Shown: positions 25,529-33,391, counted from the stretch's first letter. The stretch is DNA of 64,000 bases from Capillimicrobium parvum (GCF_021172045.1 NZ_CP087164.1:2914001-2978000), one strand, 5' to 3'. Made by a program: numbers and translations. Notes: generated by a model from the sequence alone, not told the origin.

Positions 25529-26883
25529 TGCGGTCCGCCCGTGGGTTCCGTGCGGAGTGGGGCCCGCCGCGGGACCTGCCCTGAGTTCGTTACGGGCTCA
25601 TCGGCGATACCGAGCGCTTCGTCGGCGTCCGCGATTTGCTCCTCCCGTTCGGCCTCGGCCGATGATTCCGGGACCTCGGGTGGGAGCAGATGAAAGATCT
25701 CGCCGTCGCTCGTCGAGAGGTAGAGAAGCTCCGAGCTGTCGTCGACCGTCGCCGGCGCGATTTGAGCGCGGAGCTTGGCCTGCCGCTCGGCCAGGGACTT
25801 GTCCCGGTCGCGCCAGCGGCCCTTCAGCTCGATCTCGGAGAGCTGTCGAGTCAGATCCTCGGCAGCCGCGTGGGTCTGCTCCAGCAGGCGTGCTTCGCTG
25901 TCCAGGTGCTTCTGCAACGCCGTGTATGGATTGTGGGGGTCGACGAGAGCGACGGACGCGGCATCGGCAATGAGCGCCTTGCGCTTGATCGCGATTGCGG
26001 CCCGCGACAGGTGGAGGTCCCGAACGAAGTGGTCTACGTCCTTCGTCTTGCCACCAAGCGCCTGCTCAAGTTGACGGTAGTCCACCTTGCCATCCGCGTC
26101 GACAAGTCGGTCGACCGCGCCGCGGTTGCTCTCCAGGAACTGCCCTGAGCGGTGGAACTCATCGTCTGCGCTCTTCAGTGCGAGTTCCATCGACGGATTG
26201 TGGCCGTCGAGCATCAAGCTGATCGCGCGAGACAGCTGTCTATCGGCGGACCACTGATCCTTCAGCCTTTCGGTGTAGTGGCGTTCCTCCTGCCGACCAA
26301 GGATCGTCTCGATCCTGCGCTGATGGGCAACCTGTTCGCGCCGGGCCGCCATGTCAACGGCCATCACCGTTCCGGCGACAGCGAGCACCGGCCAGCCGGC
26401 TGCGACTGCGCCACCAGCAGCGACTGGCGTCAGGACGGCATGGGCGGTCTTTCCGCCGGAGCGGGAGAACCCTCGATACCCTGACGTGCCGGCAGCCTTG
26501 ACGAGCTCGGCGCCTTTCGGGAGGACAACGCGGTAGAGCGTCGGGCTCATCGGGTTGAGAGCCTTGACGATGTTGACAACCGCCTGCTCAGCGGATGCGT
26601 TCACCGGAACGGCCCGGTACCTCGCAATGTCCGACTCGGTTACGGGCCGGTACTCAACCGCGACTGGCATCGCAGCCGTCTCGAGCGCTTCCCAGACCGT
26701 GGTCGGCGCCGCACCGGCAGCGCCAAGGACTCCTGGTGGGACGAGAATGCCTTCCTCCGGAAACACGGGCCGCACACTGGTCTCGGTTCGGGCGGTCGGC
26801 TCGGGTCGCCGCGAGGATCGCCGGATCAGCCAGGCGGCTACGACTACTGCGATGACGGCGGCGGCGATCAACGCAGGAAGCAT
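25525..26883 (-). CDS. unknown membrane protein with coiled-coil region, first gene of a two-gene operon
   Basis: 452 residues, no family recognised. Residues ~3-20 form a hydrophobic anchor followed by a basic stop (IRRSSRR). Residues ~140-185 hold a second hydrophobic stretch rich in small residues (VAAGGAVAAGWPVLAVAGT), which could be a hairpin or glycine-zipper membrane insert. From ~190 to 380 it is helical and charged with coiled-coil character; the C-terminus is acidic and Pro-rich. The order anchor, small-residue hairpin, long helices resembles membrane effectors, but that is only a suggestion. Bounded by repeat copies B and C. Confidence 0.72.
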   Translation of the reverse strand: MLPALIAAAVIAVVVAAWLIRRSSRRPEPTARTETSVRPVFPEEGILVPPGVLGAAGAAPTTVWEALETAAMPVAVEYRPVTESDIARYRAVPVNASAEQAVVNIVKALNPMSPTLYRVVLPKGAELVKAAGTSGYRGFSRSGGKTAHAVLTPVAAGGAVAAGWPVLAVAGTVMAVDMAARREQVAHQRRIETILGRQEERHYTERLKDQWSADRQLSRAISLMLDGHNPSMELALKSADDEFHRSGQFLESNRGAVDRLVDADGKVDYRQLEQALGGKTKDVDHFVRDLHLSRAAIAIKRKALIADAASVALVDPHNPYTALQKHLDSEARLLEQTHAAAEDLTRQLSEIELKGRWRDRDKSLAERQAKLRAQIAPATVDDSSELLYLSTSDGEIFHLLPPEVPESSAEAEREEQIADADEALGIADEPVTNSGQVPRRAPLRTEPTGGPQ

Positions 26884-26990
26884 TGGGTGCCAAGGCTAGG
26901 ACATGGCCCGGCCATTGCAACGATGAGACGCGCGATTGCACGCTGGCGAGCCAGTCGGTGCAACGAAGTGAGGTTTCGCAAAGTCGCTGA

Positions 26991-27026
26991 TGAAGGAATC
27001 GAATAATGAATCCGTGAGCGAATCAC
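26991..27026 (+). repeat. dispersed GAATC repeat, copy C
   Basis: More diverged third copy: GAATCGAATAAT, GAATCCGTGAGC, GAATCAC, cores 12 bp apart. Lies between the divergent unknown membrane operon and the ABC ATPase gene, about 110 bp from each start. Confidence 0.75.
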
Positions 27027-27140
27027 TGCGAGCGCGGTCCAGGCACGTCGCGAGCCGGCGCGGGTGGCCCAAGTCGGCCTCGGGCGAGTGAGTGGGACAT
27101 GACGAGGATTGACCACTAAGGATGTTCGGAGTCCGTGCCG

Positions 27141-29216
27141 ATGTGGTGCGGTATGGAAGCCCACGCGGACGACAGACGGATGGATCCCACGATCGCTGCG
27201 CAGCTGCGCGCGCGACTCGACGTCTCGGAGCTCGACGCGGACGCCAAAGCCGTGATCTCCGCAGCGATCGGCGACGGTGACGCGCTACCTGCCGCCGCCA
27301 AGACCGTCGCCGGGGTCTACCTGAAGTCGATCAGCGTCCGGGGCTTCCGTGGTATCGGTCCCGAGGCGGTCCTCTCGCTGCGGCCGCAGCCGGGGCTCAC
27401 CGTGGTCGTCGGCCGCAACGGGAGCGGGAAGTCCTCGTTTGCCGAGGGCCTTGAGCTGCTGCTGACGGGCACCACCAAGCGATGGGAGTCCGCAGCGAAG
27501 CCGTGGTTGAGCGCGTGGCAGTGCCTGCATTCCGACGAGGGAGCCAGAGTGAGCGCCGAGCTCGTCGTCAGCGGCGAGCAGGCGCCGGTGCGGCTGCAGC
27601 GGACGTGGGAGCCGGACGCCGGGTTCACCGACGCAAGCGGGGCAACCGACGCCATCGAGACACTCGACACGCGTGGATGGACCGAGGCGCTGACGGCGTT
27701 TCGCCCGTTCCTCAGCTACGGCGAGCTCGCATCCATGTTCGACAAGCTCACGAGCCTGTATGCGGCGCTGTCGCCGGTGCTCGGCCTCGAGGACGTCGAC
27801 CGGCTGCTCGTGCGGCTCAGCGACCGGCGTCTCGCCCTCGACAACTCGGCCAAGGCCGTCAAGAACGCGGCGAAGGAGCTCGCTGCGCAACTGGATCCCG
27901 ACGATCCTCGCCAGGCGGAATTGGCCTCACTGTTGGTCACGCGCACGATCGACCCAGACAAGGTCCGCCATCACCTGGACGCGCATCCGCCGGGTATGAG
28001 CGCCAACGATGCGGCCACCGCCGGGCTGCGCGCGCGGGCCACGCGGGCGGTCCCGGACGACGAGGCCATTCGGGCGGCGCGGCTTGGGCTCGACGAGGCA
28101 GAGGCCACGCGGCGAGCGCTCAGCAGAACGGACCTCGACCGCGCTCGCCGGCTGGCGACGCTGCTGGAGGGCGCGCTGGCCGTGCGCGACGCCGGGCGAC
28201 TCATGGAGGACTGCCCAGTGTGCGGCACGACGCAGGTCCTCGACGCGGAGTGGGACGAACGCGCGCGGCAGGAGATCGCTGAGCTGCGCAGGCAGGCCTC
28301 CGTCCTTGACGCGGCGACGCAGCAGGCGGCGAGTGCCCTCCGCCGATGGGAGGCGGTGCTCCACCAGGTGGACATCGCGACCGACGGGACCCTCGAGGAG
28401 GCCCTCGCCGCCGCAGAGCGCATCAGGCAGGCCGCCGCCGCCGCCCGCGCGGAGCTCCAGGGGCTGGACGAGGCCTGGCAGACGCAGGTCGAGGCCGCGA
28501 TGGCGTGGCTGCGAAGCGCACGAGAAGCCGCCGCCCGGTCTGGCGAGCTCAAGGCGACCAAGGCGGCCGAGGCGTGGCTCAAGCAGGTCGCCGACGACCT
28601 GCGCAACGATCGTTTCCGGCCGATCGCCGACCAGGCCGTCGCCAACTGGCAGCAGCTGCGCCACGACTCGAACGTCGAGCTCCACGACATCCGGCTGAAG
28701 AGCGTCGGGCGCCAACGCCAGGCCTCATTCGATGTGCGCGCCGACGGGACGCAGGCCAACGCTCTCGGCGTGATGTCGCAGGGCGAGTTGCTCGCACTGA
28801 GCGTCTCGGTCTTCCTGCCGCGTGCTGGGCTCGACGAGTCCCCGTTTCGCTTCGCGGTCATCGACGACCCGGTCCAGTCCATGGATCCGGCGAAGGTCGA
28901 TGGCCTCGCCAGGATCCTGGCGGACGCCGCGAAGACGCGGCAGGTCGTCGTCTTCACCCACGACGACCGTCTGCCCGAGGCGATCCGTCGCCTGCGACTG
29001 CCCGCGACGGTGCTGCAGGTGCTGCGCCAGAGACGATCCCAGGTAACGGTGCGGGAGGTTCGCAGCCCGCTCGTCCAGCACCTGAAGGACGCCAAGACGA
29101 TGGCAAAGTCCGACCGGTTGGCGGAGGGCGTCCAGCAGCGCGTCGTCCCGACCCTCTGCCGAGGGGCGATCGAGGCGGCGTGCGCGCGCGGTGCGGGACG
29201 GGCAGCCGGTCGCTGA
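27141..29216 (+). CDS. SMC/Rad50-like ABC ATPase with CPVC hook motif (frameshifted near 3' end)
   Basis: About 691 residues in this frame. Walker A GRNGSGKSSFAEG near residue 100, a CPVCGT pair near 360-370 flanked by helices (ELRRQASVLDAATQQ before AALHQ-like segments), signature-like MSQGELLALSVSVFLPR, Walker B FAVIDDPVQSMDP, and H-loop VVFTHDD. This is the RecF/SMC/Rad50 group of DNA-end or structure-sensing ATPases, often found in repair and phage-defence modules. Homology continues in the +1 frame after ~29190; see the next entry. ATG 27141 has CGGAG 9 nt upstream; GTG 27135 and ATGs 27153 and 27180 are alternatives. Confidence 0.88.
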   Translation: MWCGMEAHADDRRMDPTIAAQLRARLDVSELDADAKAVISAAIGDGDALPAAAKTVAGVYLKSISVRGFRGIGPEAVLSLRPQPGLTVVVGRNGSGKSSFAEGLELLLTGTTKRWESAAKPWLSAWQCLHSDEGARVSAELVVSGEQAPVRLQRTWEPDAGFTDASGATDAIETLDTRGWTEALTAFRPFLSYGELASMFDKLTSLYAALSPVLGLEDVDRLLVRLSDRRLALDNSAKAVKNAAKELAAQLDPDDPRQAELASLLVTRTIDPDKVRHHLDAHPPGMSANDAATAGLRARATRAVPDDEAIRAARLGLDEAEATRRALSRTDLDRARRLATLLEGALAVRDAGRLMEDCPVCGTTQVLDAEWDERARQEIAELRRQASVLDAATQQAASALRRWEAVLHQVDIATDGTLEEALAAAERIRQAAAAARAELQGLDEAWQTQVEAAMAWLRSAREAAARSGELKATKAAEAWLKQVADDLRNDRFRPIADQAVANWQQLRHDSNVELHDIRLKSVGRQRQASFDVRADGTQANALGVMSQGELLALSVSVFLPRAGLDESPFRFAVIDDPVQSMDPAKVDGLARILADAAKTRQVVVFTHDDRLPEAIRRLRLPATVLQVLRQRRSQVTVREVRSPLVQHLKDAKTMAKSDRLAEGVQQRVVPTLCRGAIEAACARGAGRAAGR

Positions 29217-29454
29217 GGCGGACGAGCGCCTCAAGGAGGCCGGAATGCTCCGCCAGCGGCTCGCCCTGGCGATCCTGGGAGACGCGAGCCGGACGGACGA
29301 GCTGGGGAAGGAGCTCGTTCGCGTCGGGGGCCCGGGCGCGCCGGCGCTGCTGCGTCGACTGAACGCCGGTGCGCACGGGGACTTCGACGGCTCCGTCCGC
29401 GACCTCCCGCACGAGACCGAGCGCTTCGTGCACGCGCTCGTCGACGCGTCATGA
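29191..29454 (+). CDS. C-terminal segment of the ABC ATPase in the shifted frame
   Basis: In the upstream frame the protein ends shortly after AIEAAC in Gly/Ala/Arg residues, while this frame continues with RDGQPVAEADERLKEAG, LRQRLALAILGD, LRRLNAGAHGDFDGSVRDL and an end at 29454. It reads like the natural helical C-terminus of the same protein. The switch lies in a GCGCGCGCG tract at ~29181-29190, where loss of one GC dinucleotide (or one extra base) explains it. Either a real inactivating slip, a programmed/phase-variable site, or an assembly error. Its stop overlaps the next start (ATGA). Confidence 0.7.
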   Translation: MRDGQPVAEADERLKEAGMLRQRLALAILGDASRTDELGKELVRVGGPGAPALLRRLNAGAHGDFDGSVRDLPHETERFVHALVDAS

Positions 29455-29867
29455 AGGTCAACGACCTTCTCCTCGCCGCGCTCAAGCTGCTCGACCAGCC
29501 GATCGAGGATGCCGAGGGGACGTGGCCGCACGCAGCAGCCGTCCTGACCCGACAGGCGATCGAGGAGACCATGTCGCGCTGGTGGAAGCACGTCGAGCCC
29601 GACATGAACGCGGCGAACTGGAACGAGAAGTGGCTGGCCCTGCCCAGCTACCTGGGCCGGTCTCCGGTCGTCGGCGAGGCGCACTACGCCTGGTCGGTGC
29701 TGTCCGACGCTTGCCACCACCGCGCCTACGAGATCGGCCTGACCGAGGCGGAGCTGCGCTCGCTGCTGATCAAGGCCAACGACTTTGCGCGCCTAGTCAG
29801 CGACCGGCTCGCCAACCGCCAGATTCGGATCGAAAGGGTGGCGGCCGCAGCGTTACCAGTTGCGTGA
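29451..29867 (+). CDS. small helical partner of the ABC ATPase (possible HEPN-like fold)
   Basis: 138 residues, all predicted helix: LLLAALKLLDQPIEDAEG, TRQAIEETMSRWWKHVEP, YAWSVLSDACHHRAYEIGL, LIKANDFARLVSDRLANRQ. The four- to five-helix pattern and a CHHRAYEIG segment resemble HEPN-type or abortive-infection helical proteins, but no Rx4-6H ribonuclease motif can be fixed confidently. ATG 29451 overlaps the stop of the ATPase's C-terminal segment (ATGA), so it is translationally coupled and almost certainly works with the ATPase. Confidence 0.7.
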   Translation: MKVNDLLLAALKLLDQPIEDAEGTWPHAAAVLTRQAIEETMSRWWKHVEPDMNAANWNEKWLALPSYLGRSPVVGEAHYAWSVLSDACHHRAYEIGLTEAELRSLLIKANDFARLVSDRLANRQIRIERVAAAALPVA

Positions 29868-30011
29868 TCGGGATCCTACGCGCCCACGGGGTCGTATTGC
29901 GCGCGTACTCGAGATATCCGTCGCGACGGACGAGCCGGCAATACGCCGAGTCTTCGCTGACACAACGAGTGCCTCAAGACAAAGCGTCGCCGAGGCCGAG
30001 GCCGGGGCGTC

Positions 30012-30338
30012 TTACGACGCAGCCACTACTGAGGCCGAGCCGCCGGAGCCCTCGAGCGCCCGCAATCTGTCCACGATGTCGAGCGTCTTGACACTCACGG
30101 CTACGACCCGGAGGAGCAGGTCGACGATGTAACGCGGGTCATCCGAGTAGCGGTTGGGGTCGTTGCGGATGCCGGAGTCCTTGTCGGTGCGGACCTGGTG
30201 GCGGTCCATCACCCACTCGATAGCCGGTCGACCGTTGACTTCGTAGTCGTAGGCGCGCTCGGGAATGCCGGCGATCGTCAGGTGGGCGCTGACGATGATG
30301 GAGCTGCGGTCGCGCTTGCTGGGGAATCGCAGCTTCTC
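30012..30338 (-). pseudogene. C-terminal remnant of a large restriction/helicase protein (type ISP-like)
   Basis: About 108 codons that match the extreme C-terminus of type ISP/DEAD-helicase restriction-modification polypeptides: VEKLRFPSKRDRSSIIV, LTIAGIPERAYDYEVNGRPA, EWVMDRHQVRTDKDSGIRND, PRYIVDLLLRVVAVSVKT. The full proteins exceed 1000 residues, so helicase, nuclease and methyltransferase parts are gone. The open frame extends upstream to 30509 but that part has no such features. Marks an eroded defence locus downstream of the ATPase pair. Confidence 0.75.
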
Positions 30339-30590
30339 GACGCGGTAACGGACGGAGTATGCATGGCGTGAGTTGCCAGTCGAGCGACACGCGCTTAGCG
30401 CGCTCGCGTGGGTTCGCGCGTGCCGAGCACGAAGCTTCGCGGAGGCGTGCACGAGGCTTCGCTGCGCGGGGCATTCTCGATTCGTCTGAAACAGGGATGG
30501 AGAGTCCATCGGGCAACGCCCGCTAATCGACGTTATGTGAACCCGATCCGACGAACCACGCCGTGACAGGCGGCGCGCTCCAGCTGGTCA

Positions 30591-31163
30591 TCAGCTCGCT
30601 GCGGCGTGGCTTGCGATGCCGGCGACGATGGTGTCGAGCCCGGCGTCAAACGCCCGGATGAGTGGACCGAGTTCGTCGCCGGCGTGACGCAGCGGTGCCG
30701 CGGCGCCGAGCGCGGCACCGTGAACGAAGTCGACGACGAGCCAGACGTTGGGCTCAACGAGGTCAACGTCGATGCCGCTGTCGGCGACCGCATCGGTGAG
30801 GGGCGCGACGAGCGGCATGGCGCCGGCGGCGACGACCGGGTCAGCGAGCCCTGCGGCGACGAGGTCGCGGTTGACCACCACAACATCCCAGTACGCCTTC
30901 GCCCAGCCCCGCACCCGCACGTCCCATGGGTCATCCGCGGCGGGGAGCGTCATCGCCCCGACCGTGCGCGCCATCACGAGCGAGAGGAGCTCGCGCTTGC
31001 TGGCGACGTGGTGGTACACGGCCATCGGGTCGACGCCGAGCGCGGCACCGAGCCTGCGCATCGACAAGGCGGGCAGCCCCGCGTCGGCGATCAGCTCGCA
31101 CGTCGTCTCGACGATCGCGTCAACCGTGAGCGGATCGGTTCTCTGCCGCGCCTGATTGCTCAT
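30591..31163 (-). CDS. TetR-family repressor, duplicate copy 1
   Basis: 190 residues. N-terminal HTH with LSMRRLGAALGV and VDPMAVYHHVASK, typical of TetR/AcrR (TetR class II-like) with a C-terminal ligand-binding half (DLVEPNVWLVVDFVHG, GLDTIVAGIAS). Probably represses itself and the divergent FMN-binding-like gene through the palindromes in the intergenic region. Identical in sequence to copy 2 at 31621. Start ATG 31163. Confidence 0.92.
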   Translation of the reverse strand: MSNQARQRTDPLTVDAIVETTCELIADAGLPALSMRRLGAALGVDPMAVYHHVASKRELLSLVMARTVGAMTLPAADDPWDVRVRGWAKAYWDVVVVNRDLVAAGLADPVVAAGAMPLVAPLTDAVADSGIDVDLVEPNVWLVVDFVHGAALGAAAPLRHAGDELGPLIRAFDAGLDTIVAGIASHAAAS

Positions 31164-31164
31164 C

Positions 31165-31200
31165 TCTACGCTGTAGAGTAGCTCGACTCTACGCCGTAGA
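31165..31200. promoter_or_regulatory. twin palindromic operator, copy 1
   Basis: Two 13-bp palindromes, TCTACGCTGTAGA (31165-31177) and TCTACGCCGTAGA (31188-31200), with form TCTAC-N3-GTAGA, lie 23 bp centre to centre, immediately upstream of the TetR start and 14 bp before the divergent gene. Best read as binding sites for the adjacent TetR repressor. Confidence 0.75.
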
Positions 31201-31214
31201 ACGAAAGGCTCGAC

Positions 31215-31691
31215 GTGCATGAACGCCCGGAGGATCTCACCGCTCTGCAACACCTGATTGACGACGCCTACGCGAACGCCAGCGCTCACCTGCTCAGCAT
31301 TCACGAACCCGAACGGCGGCTCAACGCCGCCGCCGTGGCCTCCACGCTGACCGGCATGCGCCTCCTCGTGCTTGCCACCACCACGCGCGATGGCCGGCCG
31401 ATCACCGGGGCGGTCGACGGCGTGTTCTACCGCGGCCGCTTCCACTTCGGGTCGTCGCCCGACTCCGTGCGATTCCGACACATCCGAGAGCGGCCTGAAG
31501 TGAGCGCCACCCACCTGCCCGGCGAACACCTCGCGATCACAGTGCACGGGACGGCCGAGATGATCGACGTCGGCGCGCCCGAGCACGCCGAGTTCCGTGG
31601 CGGCGCGCTCCAGCTGGTCATCAGCTCGCTGCGGCGTGGCTTGCGATGCCGGCGACGATGGTGTCGAGCCCGGCGTCAAACGCCCGGATGA
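31215..31691 (+). pseudogene. pyridoxamine-phosphate-oxidase-like protein, truncated by the duplication
   Basis: The first 128 codons equal the intact gene at 32245 (MHERPEDLTALQHLI..., LLVLATTTRDGRPITGAV, FHFGSSPDSVRFRHI). At 31599 the duplication junction replaces the C-terminal ~41 residues by about 30 out-of-frame ones, ending at 31691 inside the antisense TetR copy 2. The lost end includes the ILEGGTFARIHPRRMFTF strand, so a folded enzyme is unlikely. Confidence 0.9.
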
Positions 31692-32193
31692 GTGGACCGA
31701 GTTCGTCGCCGGCGTGACGCAGCGGTGCCGCGGCGCCGAGCGCGGCACCGTGAACGAAGTCGACGACGAGCCAGACGTTGGGCTCAACGAGGTCAACGTC
31801 GATGCCGCTGTCGGCGACCGCATCGGTGAGGGGCGCGACGAGCGGCATGGCGCCGGCGGCGACGACCGGGTCAGCGAGCCCTGCGGCGACGAGGTCGCGG
31901 TTGACCACCACAACATCCCAGTACGCCTTCGCCCAGCCCCGCACCCGCACGTCCCATGGGTCATCCGCGGCGGGGAGCGTCATCGCCCCGACCGTGCGCG
32001 CCATCACGAGCGAGAGGAGCTCGCGCTTGCTGGCGACGTGGTGGTACACGGCCATCGGGTCGACGCCGAGCGCGGCACCGAGCCTGCGCATCGACAAGGC
32101 GGGCAGCCCCGCGTCGGCGATCAGCTCGCACGTCGTCTCGACGATCGCGTCAACCGTGAGCGGATCGGTTCTCTGCCGCGCCTGATTGCTCAT
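31621..32193 (-). CDS. TetR-family repressor, duplicate copy 2
   Basis: 190 residues, same product as copy 1 with the same HTH and ligand-binding halves. This is the copy that faces the intact divergent gene at 32245 across its own twin operator. Two identical repressor genes would raise repressor dose and provide homology for loss or amplification of the unit by recombination. Confidence 0.92.
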   Translation of the reverse strand: MSNQARQRTDPLTVDAIVETTCELIADAGLPALSMRRLGAALGVDPMAVYHHVASKRELLSLVMARTVGAMTLPAADDPWDVRVRGWAKAYWDVVVVNRDLVAAGLADPVVAAGAMPLVAPLTDAVADSGIDVDLVEPNVWLVVDFVHGAALGAAAPLRHAGDELGPLIRAFDAGLDTIVAGIASHAAAS

Positions 32194-32194
32194 C

Positions 32195-32230
32195 TCTACG
32201 CTGTAGAGTAGCTCGACTCTACGCCGTAGA
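32195..32230. promoter_or_regulatory. twin palindromic operator, copy 2
   Basis: Same pair of TCTAC-N3-GTAGA palindromes at 32195-32207 and 32218-32230, between TetR copy 2 and the intact oxidase-like gene. Confidence 0.75.
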
Positions 32231-32244
32231 ACGAAAGGCTCGAC

Positions 32245-32754
32245 GTGCATGAACGCCCGGAGGATCTCACCGCTCTGCAACACCTGATTGACGACGCCTA
32301 CGCGAACGCCAGCGCTCACCTGCTCAGCATTCACGAACCCGAACGGCGGCTCAACGCCGCCGCCGTGGCCTCCACGCTGACCGGCATGCGCCTCCTCGTG
32401 CTTGCCACCACCACGCGCGATGGCCGGCCGATCACCGGGGCGGTCGACGGCGTGTTCTACCGCGGCCGCTTCCACTTCGGGTCGTCGCCCGACTCCGTGC
32501 GATTCCGACACATCCGAGAGCGGCCTGAAGTGAGCGCCACCCACCTGCCCGGCGAACACCTCGCGATCACAGTGCACGGGACGGCCGAGATGATCGACGT
32601 CGGCGCGCCCGAGCACGCCGAGTTCCGTCAAACCCTCCTCGACATCTACCTGCCCCGGTATGGAGACGCGTGGCTCCCGATCCTCGAAGGCGGCACCTTC
32701 GCCCGCATCCACCCGCGCCGGATGTTCACCTTCGCAATGTCTGAGGCCGCGTAG
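32245..32754 (+). CDS. pyridoxamine 5'-phosphate oxidase-like flavin-binding protein
   Basis: 169 residues with the split-barrel flavin-reductase/PNPOx fold: LTGMRLLVLATTTRDGRPITG as the first strands, GVFYRGRFHFGSSPDSVRFRHI, VSATHLPGEHLAITVHGTAE and the closing RIHPRRMFTFAMSE. Such proteins bind FMN or F420 and act as oxidases, reductases or general-stress proteins; substrate unknown. GTG 32245 follows AAAGG. Likely under control of the divergent TetR repressor. Confidence 0.9.
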   Translation: MHERPEDLTALQHLIDDAYANASAHLLSIHEPERRLNAAAVASTLTGMRLLVLATTTRDGRPITGAVDGVFYRGRFHFGSSPDSVRFRHIRERPEVSATHLPGEHLAITVHGTAEMIDVGAPEHAEFRQTLLDIYLPRYGDAWLPILEGGTFARIHPRRMFTFAMSEAA

Positions 32755-32953
32755 CGGCGCTCACACTGCGGGTCGCAGCCAGATCGTGTTGACGATGTCG
32801 AGAACCATCCCCCGGCTCCGCTCACCGGGTAGAGGGCCACGACAGGCGCGGCCCACGACATCCGGAGACCGCGATGCACGCCAGGACCACCCGTCGCTCC
32901 ACCGACTCCCAAGAAGGGAAGGTCATGGACCAGCAAGAGATCGGAGGCCGTTC

Positions 32954-33391
32954 ATGACCGTCCTACGCTTGGAGCACATCGGCATCGTCGTCGACGACCT
33001 CGCGGCGGCGATCGCGTTCTTCGTTGCACTCGGGCTCGAATTGGAGGGCGAGGCGTCCGTCGAGGGGAGCTCGGTGGATCGCATCAACGGTCTGGAGGGC
33101 GTGCGGGCGGATATCGCGATGCTGCGGACCCCGGACGGCAACGGCAAGGTCGAGTTGGCCCGGTACCGCTCGCCCTCATACGCGGGCGGCGATCAGCCGG
33201 CACCGGCCAACGCGCCGGGCATCCGCCACATCCTCTTCGTCGTCGACGACATCGAGGCCTCCCTCGACGACCTTCGAGCGCACGGCGGCGAGCTGGTGGG
33301 CGACCTGGAGAACTACGCCAACAGCTACCGGCTCTGCTACGTCCGCGGCCCGGCAGGGATCATCGTCGAGCTGGCGGAGAAGATCGGCTGA
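32954..33391 (+). CDS. VOC/glyoxalase family protein
   Basis: 145 residues in two beta-alpha-beta repeats: RLEHIGIVVDDLAAAIAFF with the metal-site His, VELARYRSPSY, GIRHILFVVDDIEASLDDL and YVRGPAGIIVELAEKIG with the C-terminal Glu. Close to methylmalonyl-CoA epimerase/glyoxalase-type members. GGAGG lies a few bases before ATG 32954. Its TGA overlaps the ATG of the truncated deazaflavin reductase, so the two were once co-translated. Confidence 0.9.
   Translation: MTVLRLEHIGIVVDDLAAAIAFFVALGLELEGEASVEGSSVDRINGLEGVRADIAMLRTPDGNGKVELARYRSPSYAGGDQPAPANAPGIRHILFVVDDIEASLDDLRAHGGELVGDLENYANSYRLCYVRGPAGIIVELAEKIG

Larger units (their letters stand above)
30569..31598. repeat. 1030-bp tandem duplication, first copy
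   Basis: The block 30569-31598 is repeated head-to-tail at 31599-32628 with identical encoded proteins; the flanking bases diverge immediately outside. It contains a full TetR gene, its operator region and the first 128 codons of the divergent oxidase-like gene. Confidence 0.97.
31599..32628. repeat. 1030-bp tandem duplication, second copy
   Basis: Second unit of the head-to-tail duplication; unlike the first copy it continues into unique sequence holding the true 3' end of the oxidase-like gene. Confidence 0.97.

Noticed and set aside
30471-30495. Possible inverted fourth copy of the GAATC repeat
   Set aside because: Only about 12 bases resemble half of the repeat on the opposite strand (ACGAATCGAGAATG); too short to count.
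30591-31964. 457-residue fusion of TetR with an extra N-terminal part
   Set aside because: The extra part is antisense to the oxidase-like gene across the duplication; the TetR protein begins at 31163.
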